DNA of 38,718 nucleotides from contig DAHXOK010000002.1 in NCBI GenBank assembly GCA_027364935.1, positions 13,931 through 52,648 on the forward strand. Direction: 5' to 3'. Both the position numbers and the translations under genes were made by a program. Positions 16,602-25,825 of this stretch are shown here, one piece after another. The notes beneath the pieces are model-generated. The model saw nothing but the letters and a program-made list of their open reading frames with translations, was not told the DNA's origin and did not search any database. This DNA is from Vulcanimicrobiota bacterium (GTDB lineage Bacteria > Vulcanimicrobiota > Vulcanimicrobiia > Vulcanimicrobiales > Vulcanimicrobiaceae). Within the stretch, counting starts at the first letter, position 1. Each line of letters starts with the position of its first letter.

Positions 16602-17987
16602 ATGGAGCTTGCGGACGTTATCGAGACCGTCAACCCAACAACGGGGCAGACCATCGAGCGCATACCGTATGCGGACGCGCCCGACGTCGAACGCCGGCTT
16701 GACCGCGCCTGCGCGGTTCAGCGATCGTGGGCCGCCGCACCGCTCGAAGAGCGTGCGGCAACGTTGCGCCGCGTCGCGGGCCGGTTGCGCGAGGGACGCG
16801 ACCGTCTCGCGGAATGCGCCGTGCGCGAGATGGGCAAACCGATCGCGCAAGCGCGCGCGGAGGTCGAGAAGTGCGCGATCGGCTGCGAGTACTTCGCCGA
16901 GCATGCCGCGACGCTGCTCGCCGATCAGCCGGCACCGACGAATGCAACCCGGAGTTACGTCGCCTTTCGAGCGCTCGGCCCGCTCCTCGCGATCATGCCG
17001 TGGAACTTTCCGTACTGGCAAACCTTTCGCGCGGGCGTTCCGGCCCTCGCGGCAGGCAACGTCCTCTTACTCAAGCACGCTGCGCGCACGACGCGTTGCG
17101 CGCTCGAAACCGAAGCGCTCTTCGCAGGCGTCTTCGACGGCGGCCCGTTGCTCCAGGCGCTGCTCGTCTCTGACGACGACGCCGACCGCCTCATCGGAGA
17201 TGCGCGCATCGCCGCGGTGACCTTGACCGGCAGCGAGCGCGCCGGAGTCGCCGTCGCAACCGCCGCCGGGAAAGCCCTCAAGAAGTGCGTGCTGGAGTTG
17301 GGGGGTTCCGACGCGTTCATCGTCCTCGCCGACGCCGACATGGAGAGCGCAGTATCGACCGCAGTAACGGCACGGTTTCAGAACAACGGCCAGAGCTGCA
17401 TCGCCGCGAAGCGCTTCATCGTAGAAGAACGCGTGCACGACGCCTTTCTCGATGCGTTTGCCGCAGCGGCGACGGCACTGCGAATCGGCGACCCGATGAA
17501 CCAGACGACGCAGCTCGGTCCGTGCGCACGCGCGGATTTGCGCGAGACGCTGCACCGGCAAGTGCACGACTCAACCGAACTCGGGGCGCGGCTCGTGTGC
17601 GGTGGCGATCTCATCGAGCGCGCCGGTTTCTTCTACGAGCCGACCGTCGTGGCGGACGTGGCGCCGGGAATGCGGATGTTTGACGAGGAGACCTTCGGAC
17701 CGGCTGCAGCAGTCATTCGCGCGCGTAACGTCGCCGACGCGGTGAACATCGCAAATGACTCACGGTACGGCCTCGGCTGCGACATATGGACGCGCGACGT
17801 CGAACGGGCTCAGCGGTTAGCGGAACGCGTGGAAGCCGGAAACGTCTGGATCAACGGGATGGTGGCGAGCGACCCCCGTCTGCCGTTTGGCGGGGTGAAG
17901 CTCAGCGGCTTCGGCCGCGAGCTCTCCCACTTCGGCATCCACGAGTTCGTCAACGTGCAGAGCGTCTGGATCGGCCCGGCACGCTAG
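16602..17987 (+). CDS. NAD(P)-dependent aldehyde dehydrogenase, succinate-semialdehyde dehydrogenase type
   Basis: The 461-residue protein is an aldehyde dehydrogenase with the catalytic cysteine in [12 protein letters not shown] (Cys266) and the general base in LELGGSDAF (Glu232). It also has the PWNFPYWQ cofactor segment, LTGSERAG, the EETFGPAA motif and a C-terminal [14 protein letters not shown]. The [11 protein letters not shown] form is characteristic of the GabD1/Sad-like group acting on succinate semialdehyde, which would feed succinate to the TCA cycle; no gabT is nearby, so the substrate is tentative. A Shine-Dalgarno AGGAAG precedes the ATG. The stop TAG (17985-17987) overlaps the TAG of the convergent aminotransferase as CTAG. 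Confidence 0.88.
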   Translation: MELADVIETVNPTTGQTIERIPYADAPDVERRLDRACAVQRSWAAAPLEERAATLRRVAGRLREGRDRLAECAVREMGKPIAQARAEVEKCAIGCEYFAEHAATLLADQPAPTNATRSYVAFRALGPLLAIMPWNFPYWQTFRAGVPALAAGNVLLLKHAARTTRCALETEALFAGVFDGGPLLQALLVSDDDADRLIGDARIAAVTLTGSERAGVAVATAAGKALKKCVLELGGSDAFIVLADADMESAVSTAVTARFQNNGQSCIAAKRFIVEERVHDAFLDAFAAAATALRIGDPMNQTTQLGPCARADLRETLHRQVHDSTELGARLVCGGDLIERAGFFYEPTVVADVAPGMRMFDEETFGPAAAVIRARNVADAVNIANDSRYGLGCDIWTRDVERAQRLAERVEAGNVWINGMVASDPRLPFGGVKLSGFGRELSHFGIHEFVNVQSVWIGPAR

Positions 17988-19147
17988 GGCGCGCGAACGC
18001 CGCGCGGTGAATAGCTTGCTGCTTCTGGTCCCTCGCGCATAACGCACCGCGCGCCGATGCGGCGCAATCCTTCGCGCACATCGTTCTCGGGCGCCACCCA
18101 TGAAAGGCGCAGCCACCCTTCCAGAGACGCGCCGAACGCGATGCCGGGAATGGTGACGACGTCGTCCTCGTCGACCAGCGCGAGGGCGGTTTCCAACGAC
18201 TGCGTGCCGGGCAGCTCAACGCAGGCGTAGAAGGCCCCGTCGGGCGCGATGAAACGCAGGCCGCTCTCGCGCAATGCCGCGACGGTCGGCACCACGCGCG
18301 CCGCGTACCACGCCGCATGTTCGCCGGGTGCGTTCGTTTCGAAGACGTGCAGCGCGACGCGCTGAGCGAACACGTCGGCGCAGGAAGCGATCCACGCGTG
18401 AACTTTCACTGCCTGCTCGACGAACGAGGCGGGACCGAGAATCCAGCCCAGCCGTAGGCCCGTGAGCGCGTTGCTCTTCGAGAGCGAGCCGACGACGATC
18501 GTGTTTGCGTAGAGACGCGCGAGATCGACGCGTTCGACAAAACATTGCTCGCGGTAGATCTCGTCGTGGATCAGCGCGATGCTTGCGCCGCGCCGCTCGA
18601 GCTCACGCGCCAGAAGCGCCGCTTGCGCCGGCGAAATCGCCCGTCCTGTTGGGTTGCACGGCGAGCAGAGGACGACGGCGCGCGTGCGTTCTCCGAGCGC
18701 TCGAACGATGCGCTCCGCGTCGAAGGCGAAGTCGTCTCGCTCGGCCATTGCGACGGCGCGCACGGCGATGCCGTTCAACGCCGCCATCTTCACATACGAT
18801 GGAAAGGCCGGCTCGACGACGAGAAGCTCGTCGGACGCGGGATCGAGCAGCGTCGCAATCGTTACGTACATCGCTTCCTGCGACCCGACCGTAACGCACG
18901 CGTTCTCGGCATCGCGCAGGCCCGGATACGCGTAGTACCCGGCAATCGCCGCTCGCAGATCGGGGTCGCCCGCGTTGGGCGTATACCGGGCGCCGCGCGC
19001 GCGCACGAACTCCATTGCGGCCTCGAAGTGCGCGAAATTCGGCGGCAGCGACGGTTCGCCGAGCCCCAGATCGATCGAAGCCGCGCGCTTGCGCGCGGCA
19101 ACGCGGCGGATCATCGAGCCGGAAATCTCGAGGACGCGCGGATTCAC
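17984..19147 (-). CDS. dapC: PLP-dependent class I/II aminotransferase, probable N-succinyldiaminopimelate aminotransferase
   Basis: The 387-residue fold-type I aminotransferase has IDLGLGEPSLP near the N-terminus, SPCNPTGR (Asn166), HDEIYRE (Asp195, Tyr198), the cofactor lysine in SLSKSNALTGLRLGW (Lys224) and Arg232. The closing substrate-binding arginine is in WLRLSWV. I chose the GTG at 19147 because it overlaps the dapD stop as GTGA and gives the usual family N-terminus; longer versions would run into dapD. Being coupled to dapD suggests it performs the next step, transamination of N-succinyl-2-amino-6-oxopimelate with glutamate (DapC). Sequence alone supports only a general aminotransferase; the dapC assignment rests on context. 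Confidence 0.85.
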   Translation of the reverse strand: MNPRVLEISGSMIRRVAARKRAASIDLGLGEPSLPPNFAHFEAAMEFVRARGARYTPNAGDPDLRAAIAGYYAYPGLRDAENACVTVGSQEAMYVTIATLLDPASDELLVVEPAFPSYVKMAALNGIAVRAVAMAERDDFAFDAERIVRALGERTRAVVLCSPCNPTGRAISPAQAALLARELERRGASIALIHDEIYREQCFVERVDLARLYANTIVVGSLSKSNALTGLRLGWILGPASFVEQAVKVHAWIASCADVFAQRVALHVFETNAPGEHAAWYAARVVPTVAALRESGLRFIAPDGAFYACVELPGTQSLETALALVDEDDVVTIPGIAFGASLEGWLRLSWVAPENDVREGLRRIGARCVMREGPEAASYSPRGVRAP

Positions 19148-19968
19148 ACGGCAACCCCATGGTCCCGGAGCGCGTGCTCGAGCGACGTCTTTCGATCCGT
19201 CGCTTCGCTCCGTTCGCCGATGACGAGCGCGCACGGCGTGGCGAACTCGCCCGCTGGAAAGCGCTTGGGTACCGTTCCTGGAATCACGACCGCGCGCTCG
19301 GGAACGACGCCTTTCGTCGTTTGCGCTTGCGATCGGCGCACGTCGATGATTGGCGTCGATGCCGTCAGCACCACGCCCGCGCCGAGCACCGCTTCGCGTC
19401 CGACGCGTACGCCTTCGACGACGATGCACCGGGAACCGATGAACGCGCCGTCTTCAACGATCACCGGAAGGGCTTGCGGCGGCTCGAGGACGCCGCCGAT
19501 GCCGACGCCGCCGGAGAGATGTACGCCCTTTCCGATTTGCGCGCACGATCCGACCGTCGCCCACGTGTCGACCATCGTATCGTCGCCAACGTACGCGCCG
19601 ATATTGACGAAGGCGGGCATGAGCACGACGCCGCGACCGAGATAGCTGCCGTACCGCGCCACGCCCGGTGGAACGACGCGCGCCCCCGTGGCGTCGTAGT
19701 TCGTCTTCAGCGGAAGCTTATCGTAAAAGCAGAGCTCGTCACCCGCGCGTATCCACTGCACGTCGCGGCGGCGAAAGTACAGCAGGATCGCTTGCTTCAC
19801 CCACGAGTTTACGCGCCACGCACCGCCGGCATCGAGCTCGGCCACGCGAATGCGACCTTCGTCGAGGCCCGCAATGACGTCGTCGATGACGCTGCCCTCA
19901 GGGCCGCGCGCGTCCGCGGCGCCAGCGCAGAGCTTCTCGATGGATTCGCGAAGCTGACGATCGTCCAT
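19144..19968 (-). CDS. dapD: 2,3,4,5-tetrahydropyridine-2,6-dicarboxylate N-succinyltransferase
   Basis: DapD uses succinyl-CoA to acylate tetrahydrodipicolinate in the succinylase route to meso-diaminopimelate and lysine. The 274-residue protein equals the E. coli enzyme in length and shares its blocks: [53 protein letters not shown] and [14 protein letters not shown], the last three being left-handed beta-helix repeats around the active site. The ATG at 19968 has AGGA upstream. It is divergent from tkt across a 94-base gap and coupled to the probable dapC downstream. The diaminopimelate product is also needed for cell-wall peptidoglycan. Confidence 0.95.
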   Translation of the reverse strand: MDDRQLRESIEKLCAGAADARGPEGSVIDDVIAGLDEGRIRVAELDAGGAWRVNSWVKQAILLYFRRRDVQWIRAGDELCFYDKLPLKTNYDATGARVVPPGVARYGSYLGRGVVLMPAFVNIGAYVGDDTMVDTWATVGSCAQIGKGVHLSGGVGIGGVLEPPQALPVIVEDGAFIGSRCIVVEGVRVGREAVLGAGVVLTASTPIIDVRRSQAQTTKGVVPERAVVIPGTVPKRFPAGEFATPCALVIGERSEATDRKTSLEHALRDHGVAV

Positions 19969-20062
19969 CGAATCCTGGTACGGCTGCCGGACGGGAGGCC
20001 CCTACGTCAAAAGCGGGTATATATCCCGAGGGGGCATACCAGCATCGAAGAGGAGATCCCCC
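19969..20062. promoter_or_regulatory. Divergent dapD/tkt regulatory region
   Basis: The gap has an AT-rich core TATATAT (20018-20024) in otherwise GC-rich DNA, flanked by CGGG and CCCG, plus GGTAT and ATACC in inverted orientation (20016-20020 and 20036-20040). The core could be a -10 element for either direction, but no good -35 box sits 17 bases away. The tkt ribosome binding site is clear: AGGAG at 20051-20055, seven bases before the GTG start. Confidence 0.35.
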
Positions 20063-22066
20063 GTGCCGAACTCGCCGGCTGACGAGCTATGCATTAACAC
20101 GATTCGCTTTCTCGCGGTCGACGCCGTACAGAAGGCCAACTCCGGGCACCCAGGCATGCCGCTTGGTGCGGCGGCGTTCGCGTACGCCCTCTGGTCGCGC
20201 AGACTGCGCTTCGATCCCGCCGACCCGCATTGGCCCGATCGCGACCGCTTCGTCCTCTCGGCGGGCCACGGCTCGATGCTCCTCTACGCCCTGCTTTACC
20301 TCACGGGCTATCCGATATCGCTCGACGATCTGAAAAACTTTCGCCAGCTCGACAGCAAGACGCCCGGACATCCCGAAGCGACGCACGCGCCGGGAATCGA
20401 AGCGACAACCGGCCCGCTCGGGCAAGGCGTTGGAAACGCCGTCGGCTTCGCGATCGCCGAAGCGCACCTCGCAGCCGTCTACAATCGCCCGGGTCACGAG
20501 ATCGTCGACCATCGCACGTACTGCATCGCGGGCGACGGCGATCTCATGGAAGGCATCAGCCAAGAGGCAATCTCCATTGCGGGGCACCTGCGTCTGGGCA
20601 AGCTCACGGTGCTCTACGACGCCAACCAAACGTCGCTCGCCGGACCTACCGACGTCACGTTTACCGACGATCAGATCGCGCGCTTTGACGCGTGCGGCTG
20701 GCATACGCAGTTCGTCGACGCGGCGCACGGCAACGACGTCGAGGCCGTCGACGAAGCGCTCGCGATCGCACAGAACGCCGCCGATCGCCCGTCCTTTATC
20801 CTGATTCGCACCCACATCGGTTACGGGTCCCCGCGGCAAGACACATTCCAGGCGCACGGAGAGCCGCTCGGCCCCGAGAACGTCAGAAAGACGAAAGAAC
20901 GGCTCGGGTGGCCGACCGAGCCCGATTTTCTCGTACCGGACGACGCGCTCGCGCACTTTGCCGATCTCGCAAAGAAAGGCGGACAGGCGCGAGCAGCGTG
21001 GCAAAGCCGCTACGATGCGTGGAAAGCAGCGTTCCCGGATCTGGCAACGCCGTACGAACGCATCGCTGCTAAGAAGCTGCCCGCGACGATTCCGTGGCCG
21101 GCGTTCGACGCGCAAAGCGGATCGATCGCGACGCGCGACGCCGGCGGCGTGGTGATGAACGCGGTGGCCACGGCTTTGCCGGAGCTTGTCGGCGGCTCTG
21201 CAGATCTCGACCCTTCGACAAAGACCTATCTCAAGGGTTTCGGCGATTTCGAGCCGGGCAACTACGGCGGCCGGAACATCCATTACGGCGTCCGAGAGCA
21301 CGCGATGGCCGCAATATCGAACGGGCTCGCGCTACACGGCGGCGTGATGCCATACTGCTCCACCTTCTTCAACTTTCTCGATTATTTGAAGCCGGCGCTG
21401 CGTCTTTCGGCGTTGACGAACCTTCACGTCATCTACGTCTTCACGCACGATTCGATCTTTCTCGGTGAGGACGGCCCGACGCATCAGCCGATCGAGCACC
21501 TCGCGCACTTGAGAGCTACCCCGAACGTCGTCGTCGTGCGGCCTGCGGACGCGCTCGAAGCCCTGGAAGCGTGGAAGCTGTGCGTCGATCCGGCGACGGG
21601 GCCTTGGGCGCTCGTCTTCTCCCGCCAAAAACTGCCGTTCCTCGGCGCGCGCGAAGCGGCGGTGGCGCGAGGGGCCTACGTTCTTTCAGACGCCGAAGGT
21701 ACGCCGGAGCTTCTCCTCATCGCGACGGGCTCGGAAGTAGCGCTCGCCGTTGAAGCGAAGAAGATCCTCGAGGCCAAAGGGGTGCATACGAGGGTCGTCT
21801 CGATGCCCTCCTGGGAGCTCTTCGAACGCCAGCCGGACGACTACAAGGAACGCGTGTTACCGCGCGACGTGCGAGCGCGCATGTCGATCGAAGCCGGCGC
21901 GACGCTCGGGTGGGAGCGATACGTCGGAGACCGAGGATACGCATTCGGGGTCGATCGGTTCGGAACGTCCGCACCCGCGTCGGCGATCGCGCAAGCGTAC
22001 GGCTTCACCGCTGAGAACGTCGCGCGCATCGCGCTCGAGCACGTGCTGCCGGTACGCCGTTCGTAA
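20063..22066 (+). CDS. tkt: Transketolase
   Basis: Transketolase moves two-carbon units between sugar phosphates using thiamine diphosphate. The 667-residue protein has the full-length family layout: [12 protein letters not shown], the [10 protein letters not shown] histidine segment, [12 protein letters not shown], the cofactor-binding [22 protein letters not shown], then a pyrimidine domain with [11 protein letters not shown] and [13 protein letters not shown], and [16 protein letters not shown]. The start is a GTG at 20063 supported by AGGAG. It is the first gene of the pentose phosphate operon; tal-pgi starts 15 bases after its stop. The cofactor is made by ThiL at 3.2-4.2 kb and the xylulose-5-phosphate substrate by Rpe at 4.2-4.9 kb. 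Confidence 0.97.
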   Translation: MPNSPADELCINTIRFLAVDAVQKANSGHPGMPLGAAAFAYALWSRRLRFDPADPHWPDRDRFVLSAGHGSMLLYALLYLTGYPISLDDLKNFRQLDSKTPGHPEATHAPGIEATTGPLGQGVGNAVGFAIAEAHLAAVYNRPGHEIVDHRTYCIAGDGDLMEGISQEAISIAGHLRLGKLTVLYDANQTSLAGPTDVTFTDDQIARFDACGWHTQFVDAAHGNDVEAVDEALAIAQNAADRPSFILIRTHIGYGSPRQDTFQAHGEPLGPENVRKTKERLGWPTEPDFLVPDDALAHFADLAKKGGQARAAWQSRYDAWKAAFPDLATPYERIAAKKLPATIPWPAFDAQSGSIATRDAGGVVMNAVATALPELVGGSADLDPSTKTYLKGFGDFEPGNYGGRNIHYGVREHAMAAISNGLALHGGVMPYCSTFFNFLDYLKPALRLSALTNLHVIYVFTHDSIFLGEDGPTHQPIEHLAHLRATPNVVVVRPADALEALEAWKLCVDPATGPWALVFSRQKLPFLGAREAAVARGAYVLSDAEGTPELLLIATGSEVALAVEAKKILEAKGVHTRVVSMPSWELFERQPDDYKERVLPRDVRARMSIEAGATLGWERYVGDRGYAFGVDRFGTSAPASAIAQAYGFTAENVARIALEHVLPVRRS

Positions 22067-22081
22067 AAGAAAGGGAGAGTA

Positions 22082-24904
22082 GTGAAGAATCAGCTCCAGC
22101 AACTCGCCGATGCCGGCCAGAGCGTCTGGATCGATAACCTCCGGCGCAGCATGTTCGCCTCGGGTGAACTCGACCGTTTGATCGGTATGGGTCTGCGAGG
22201 CATGACGAGCAACCCGTCGATCTTCGAAAAGGGGATCGGGACCGGCAGCGACTACGACGAGCAGCTGCGTTCGCTCATCGGCAACGAGCGCGACGCCGAG
22301 GCACTCTTCTGGGATCTCGCCGTGGAGGACATTCGTAACGCGTGCGACGCCTTCGCGCCGGTCTTCATGGCGCAGGGCGGTCACGACGGCTTCGTCAGCC
22401 TCGAGGTTTCCCCGCTGCTGGCACACGACACGTCGGGTACGATCGCAATGGCGAAGGCGCTTTGGGCGCGCGTCGACCGGCCGAACCTCATGGTGAAGAT
22501 TCCCGGAACCGCGCAAGGGATTGCGGCAATCGAAGAGGCGACGTATGCCGGGCTCAACATTAACGTTACGCTGATCTTCTCGACCGAAATGTACGAAAAG
22601 GCGGCCCTCGCGTACATCCGCGGCCTCGAGCGGCGCATCGCGGAGAGGCTGCCGGTCGATCGCATCGCGTCGGTCAACTCGGTCTTCGTCTCGCGCATCG
22701 ATACGGCGGTCGACAGGCTTCTCCAAGAGCGCATCGACAAGGGCGAAAAAAATCTCGAACCGCTGCTCGGAAAGGCCGGTATCGCGGGTCTCAAGACCGC
22801 CTACGAGCGCTTCCACGCGATCTTCGAGGGCGCTCCGTTCGCTCGGTGTCGAGCCGCGGGCGCCGCCGTGCAGAGGCCGCTCTGGGCTTCGACCTCGACG
22901 AAAAATCCGAGCTACAACGACCTCATGTACGTCGAAGAAGTGGTCGCACCGCACACCGTGAACACGATGCCCGAGAACACGCTTGCGGCCCTGCTCGACC
23001 ACGGCACCGTCACGCCGAACACGATCTCTCGAGACGCCCAGGGCGCACGAGCGGCGCTGCGCGCGTTGCACGACGCGCACGTCTCACTCTTCGACGTGAC
23101 GCGGCAACTGCAAAGCGACGGCGTGAAACTCTTCTCCGATGCGTACGGTGCGCTGCTCTGGGCGATCGTCAACAAGCAGAAGCAGCTCGCGTCGGGTGCC
23201 GAGCGCGTCGCGCTCTCGCTCGGCTCGGCACAGCCGCACTACGACAACGCGCTCGCGGAGCTCGCCTCCAAGGACTTTCTCAAGAAGATGTGGGCCAAGG
23301 ACGCAACGCTCTGGAGCGACGATCCGGCAGCTACGGCGATTATCGCGCGCGCTCTCGGATGGCTGGACATTCCGCAGCGGTCGCTCGAGAGCGCCGCGGA
23401 GCTGAAATCCTGCGCTGCGGACGTTCGCACCGCCTTCGACTTCGTCGTCGTATGCGGAATGGGCGGCAGCTCGCTCGCACCGGATGTGTTGTCGCAGACG
23501 TTCGGAAAGACGGATCGCTTTCCGCGACTGTTCGTCCTCGATTCGACCGACCCGCAGCAAATCGAGGATTTGGAATCGTCGATCGATTTGCCGCGAACGC
23601 TCTTCTGCATTTCGAGTAAGAGTGGTACGACGACCGAGCCGAACGCTTTCTACGCCTATTTCCATGCAAAGGTGGTCAAGTGCGTAGGCGCGGCAAACGC
23701 CGGCAAGCACTTCATCGCCATCACCGACCCAGGCACGCCATTGCTCGAAGAGGCGCGCCGCAACGGTTTTCGCACGTGCTTCCCGGGCGACGCGAACATC
23801 GGCGGTCGCTACTCGGCGCTCTCCTCCTTCGGCGTGGTGCCCGCCGCGCTCGCCGGTTACGATGTCAACGTGCTGCTCGACCGCGGCCTTGGCGCGATGC
23901 ATGCCAACGACAAGAACGTCGACGTGCGCAACGTCCCCGGCGCTCGCCTGGGGGCTGCCATCGGCGGCCTCGCGCGCAACGGTCGCGACAAGCTTACGAT
24001 CGTGACGCATCCGGCGGTGCGCGCGTTCGGCGCGTGGGCGGAGCAACTCGTCGCGGAGTCGACCGGTAAGATGGGCAAAGGCGTCGTTCCCATTGAGGGA
24101 GAGCGGCTCGGCTCGCCGCAGGAGTACGGCGACGACCGGCTCTTCGTCTACGTCGGTACGACGCTTGCCGACCCCGATCGCGAGATCGAGAGCCGCCTGA
24201 ACGCACTCGAGGCCGCGGGATATCCGGTCGTCCGCCTCGCGATGAACGACGCGTACGATCTCGGCGAGCAGTTCTACCTGTGGGAGGTTGCGATCGCGGC
24301 AGCCGGCGTGCTGCTGCACATCGACGCCTTCGACCAGCCGAACGTCCAAGAATCGAAGGACAACACGAAGGCGCTTCTCGAGCAGTACGCTCGCACGGGA
24401 GAGATCGACGAGCGCAAGGCGTCCGTATCGCTCGCCGAGATCGAGCTAACGCCGCTCTCCGGGAGTACGGGAGCGACGGGTTTGCGTGACGTGCTCGCGC
24501 AAGTGCGCCCGGGAGACTACGTCGCGATCACGGCGTACGTCGCGCGCAACGAGCGGCACGTACGAATTCTCGATGAGGTGCGCGAGACGATTCGCAAGGC
24601 GCTGCGCGTCGCGACGACCGTCGGCTTCGGGCCTCGCTTTCTCCACTCGACGGGCCAGCTGCACAAGGGTGGTCCGCCCAGCGTCGTGCTCCTACAGATC
24701 GTTGCGGACGAGCCAAACGACCTGGCGATTCCCGGGATGAACGTCGGCTTTCGAACGCTGCTCGCGGCGCAAGCACTCGGCGATCTCGAGTCGCTGGATA
24801 AGCGCGGGCGACGCGGGACGCGCGTGCGCCTCAAGGGCGAGATCGAGCGGGGACTACATTCGTTCAAGGCTGCCGTCGACGACGCACTCACCGTGAGAAC
24901 CTAG
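22082..24904 (+). CDS. Bifunctional transaldolase / glucose-6-phosphate isomerase
   Basis: This 940-residue fusion joins transaldolase (about 1-375) and phosphoglucose isomerase (about 380-940). The transaldolase part has TSNPSIFEKGI, the Schiff-base lysine in NLMVKIPGT (Lys139), NINVTLIFS and SVNSVFVSRID. The isomerase part has the sugar-phosphate motifs VVCGMGGSSLAPDV and SSKSGTTTEPNAF, then GRYSALSSFG and ENTHP-like later regions including QLHKGGPP near the C-terminus. The fusion links fructose-6-phosphate released by transaldolase directly to glucose-6-phosphate, closing the cycle for the oxidative enzymes downstream. The start is a GTG with GGGAGA upstream. Such tal-pgi fusions are known in several phyla. 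No stop or frameshift divides the two parts. Confidence 0.95.
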   Translation: MKNQLQQLADAGQSVWIDNLRRSMFASGELDRLIGMGLRGMTSNPSIFEKGIGTGSDYDEQLRSLIGNERDAEALFWDLAVEDIRNACDAFAPVFMAQGGHDGFVSLEVSPLLAHDTSGTIAMAKALWARVDRPNLMVKIPGTAQGIAAIEEATYAGLNINVTLIFSTEMYEKAALAYIRGLERRIAERLPVDRIASVNSVFVSRIDTAVDRLLQERIDKGEKNLEPLLGKAGIAGLKTAYERFHAIFEGAPFARCRAAGAAVQRPLWASTSTKNPSYNDLMYVEEVVAPHTVNTMPENTLAALLDHGTVTPNTISRDAQGARAALRALHDAHVSLFDVTRQLQSDGVKLFSDAYGALLWAIVNKQKQLASGAERVALSLGSAQPHYDNALAELASKDFLKKMWAKDATLWSDDPAATAIIARALGWLDIPQRSLESAAELKSCAADVRTAFDFVVVCGMGGSSLAPDVLSQTFGKTDRFPRLFVLDSTDPQQIEDLESSIDLPRTLFCISSKSGTTTEPNAFYAYFHAKVVKCVGAANAGKHFIAITDPGTPLLEEARRNGFRTCFPGDANIGGRYSALSSFGVVPAALAGYDVNVLLDRGLGAMHANDKNVDVRNVPGARLGAAIGGLARNGRDKLTIVTHPAVRAFGAWAEQLVAESTGKMGKGVVPIEGERLGSPQEYGDDRLFVYVGTTLADPDREIESRLNALEAAGYPVVRLAMNDAYDLGEQFYLWEVAIAAAGVLLHIDAFDQPNVQESKDNTKALLEQYARTGEIDERKASVSLAEIELTPLSGSTGATGLRDVLAQVRPGDYVAITAYVARNERHVRILDEVRETIRKALRVATTVGFGPRFLHSTGQLHKGGPPSVVLLQIVADEPNDLAIPGMNVGFRTLLAAQALGDLESLDKRGRRGTRVRLKGEIERGLHSFKAAVDDALTVRT

Positions 24905-24913
24905 GGGAAGACG

Positions 24914-25825
24914 ATGCAACTTGGAATGATCGGCCTCGGGCGCATGGGCGGTAATATGGTGACGCGCCTCCTTCGTGGCGGCCACGAGGTAGTTGTTTAC
25001 GCGCGTACCGCGCAGTCCGTACAGCAGGCCGCGGCGGGCGGCGCCATCGCGTCGACCGGGTTGCCCGACCTCGTATCGAAGCTCGCTCCGCCGCGCATCG
25101 TTTGGGTGATGGTACCGGCCGGAAAACCGACCGACGACACGATCGATCAGCTCGCCGCACTTCTCGCCCCGGGCGATATCGTGATCGATGGCGGCAACTC
25201 TAACTACAAGGAAGGCTTGCACGCGTACGAGCGTTGCAGCCGTCACGGCGTCTCGCTCGTCGACGCCGGGACCAGCGGCGGCATCTGGGGATTACAGGAG
25301 GGCTACTGTCTCATGGTCGGCGGCGACGATGCTGCCGTAACGGCGTGCGAGCCGATCTTCAAAACGCTCGCGCCCGCGCAAGGATACGCCCACGTCGGCG
25401 GTCCGGGTGCCGGGCACTTCTCCAAGATGGTGCATAACGGCGTGGAGTACGGAATGCTGCAAGCCTACGGTGAGGGCTTCGAGATTCTTGCGCGATCGTC
25501 GTTCGATTACGACCTTCGCCAAGTAGCGGAGGTGTGGCGGCACGGAAGCGTCGTGCGCTCGTGGTTGCTCGATCTCGCGGTTCGCGCGTTCGACGAGGAC
25601 CCAAAACTCGAAAAGATCGCGGGCTACGTCGACGACACCGGCGAAGGACGCTGGACGGTGCAAGCGGCGATCGACGAGAACGTTCCGTCTCCCGTGATCA
25701 CGCTCGCACTCCTCGCGCGCCTCGCATCGCGTCAGGACGAGTCGTTCAGCGCCAAAGTCATTGCGGCGTTACGCAACCAGTTCGGCGGTCACGCCGTGAA
25801 AGCGGAGGCTCGCCCCGGTGCTTGA
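24914..25825 (+). CDS. gnd: 6-phosphogluconate dehydrogenase, decarboxylating, short (GndA-type) form
   Basis: The enzyme oxidises and decarboxylates 6-phosphogluconate to ribulose-5-phosphate. At 303 residues it is the short type, compared with about 470 for E. coli Gnd. It has the nucleotide fold GLGRMGGNM (Gly7-x-Gly9-xx-Gly12), VMVPAG, IDGGNSNY, the substrate-binding DAGTSGGIWG and catalytic KMVHNGVEYGM with its lysine and asparagine. After the second strand it has Ala30-Arg31-Thr32; the Arg-Thr pair resembles NADP-preferring enzymes, so cofactor choice is open although many short forms use NAD. Its end overlaps the zwf GTG by eight bases. It sits between tal-pgi and zwf in the pentose phosphate operon. 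Confidence 0.94.
   Translation: MQLGMIGLGRMGGNMVTRLLRGGHEVVVYARTAQSVQQAAAGGAIASTGLPDLVSKLAPPRIVWVMVPAGKPTDDTIDQLAALLAPGDIVIDGGNSNYKEGLHAYERCSRHGVSLVDAGTSGGIWGLQEGYCLMVGGDDAAVTACEPIFKTLAPAQGYAHVGGPGAGHFSKMVHNGVEYGMLQAYGEGFEILARSSFDYDLRQVAEVWRHGSVVRSWLLDLAVRAFDEDPKLEKIAGYVDDTGEGRWTVQAAIDENVPSPVITLALLARLASRQDESFSAKVIAALRNQFGGHAVKAEARPGA

Noticed and set aside
20017-20040. GGTAT/ATACC inverted repeat between dapD and tkt considered as an operator.
   Set aside because: Arms of five bases are too short to claim on their own; mentioned only within the intergenic feature.
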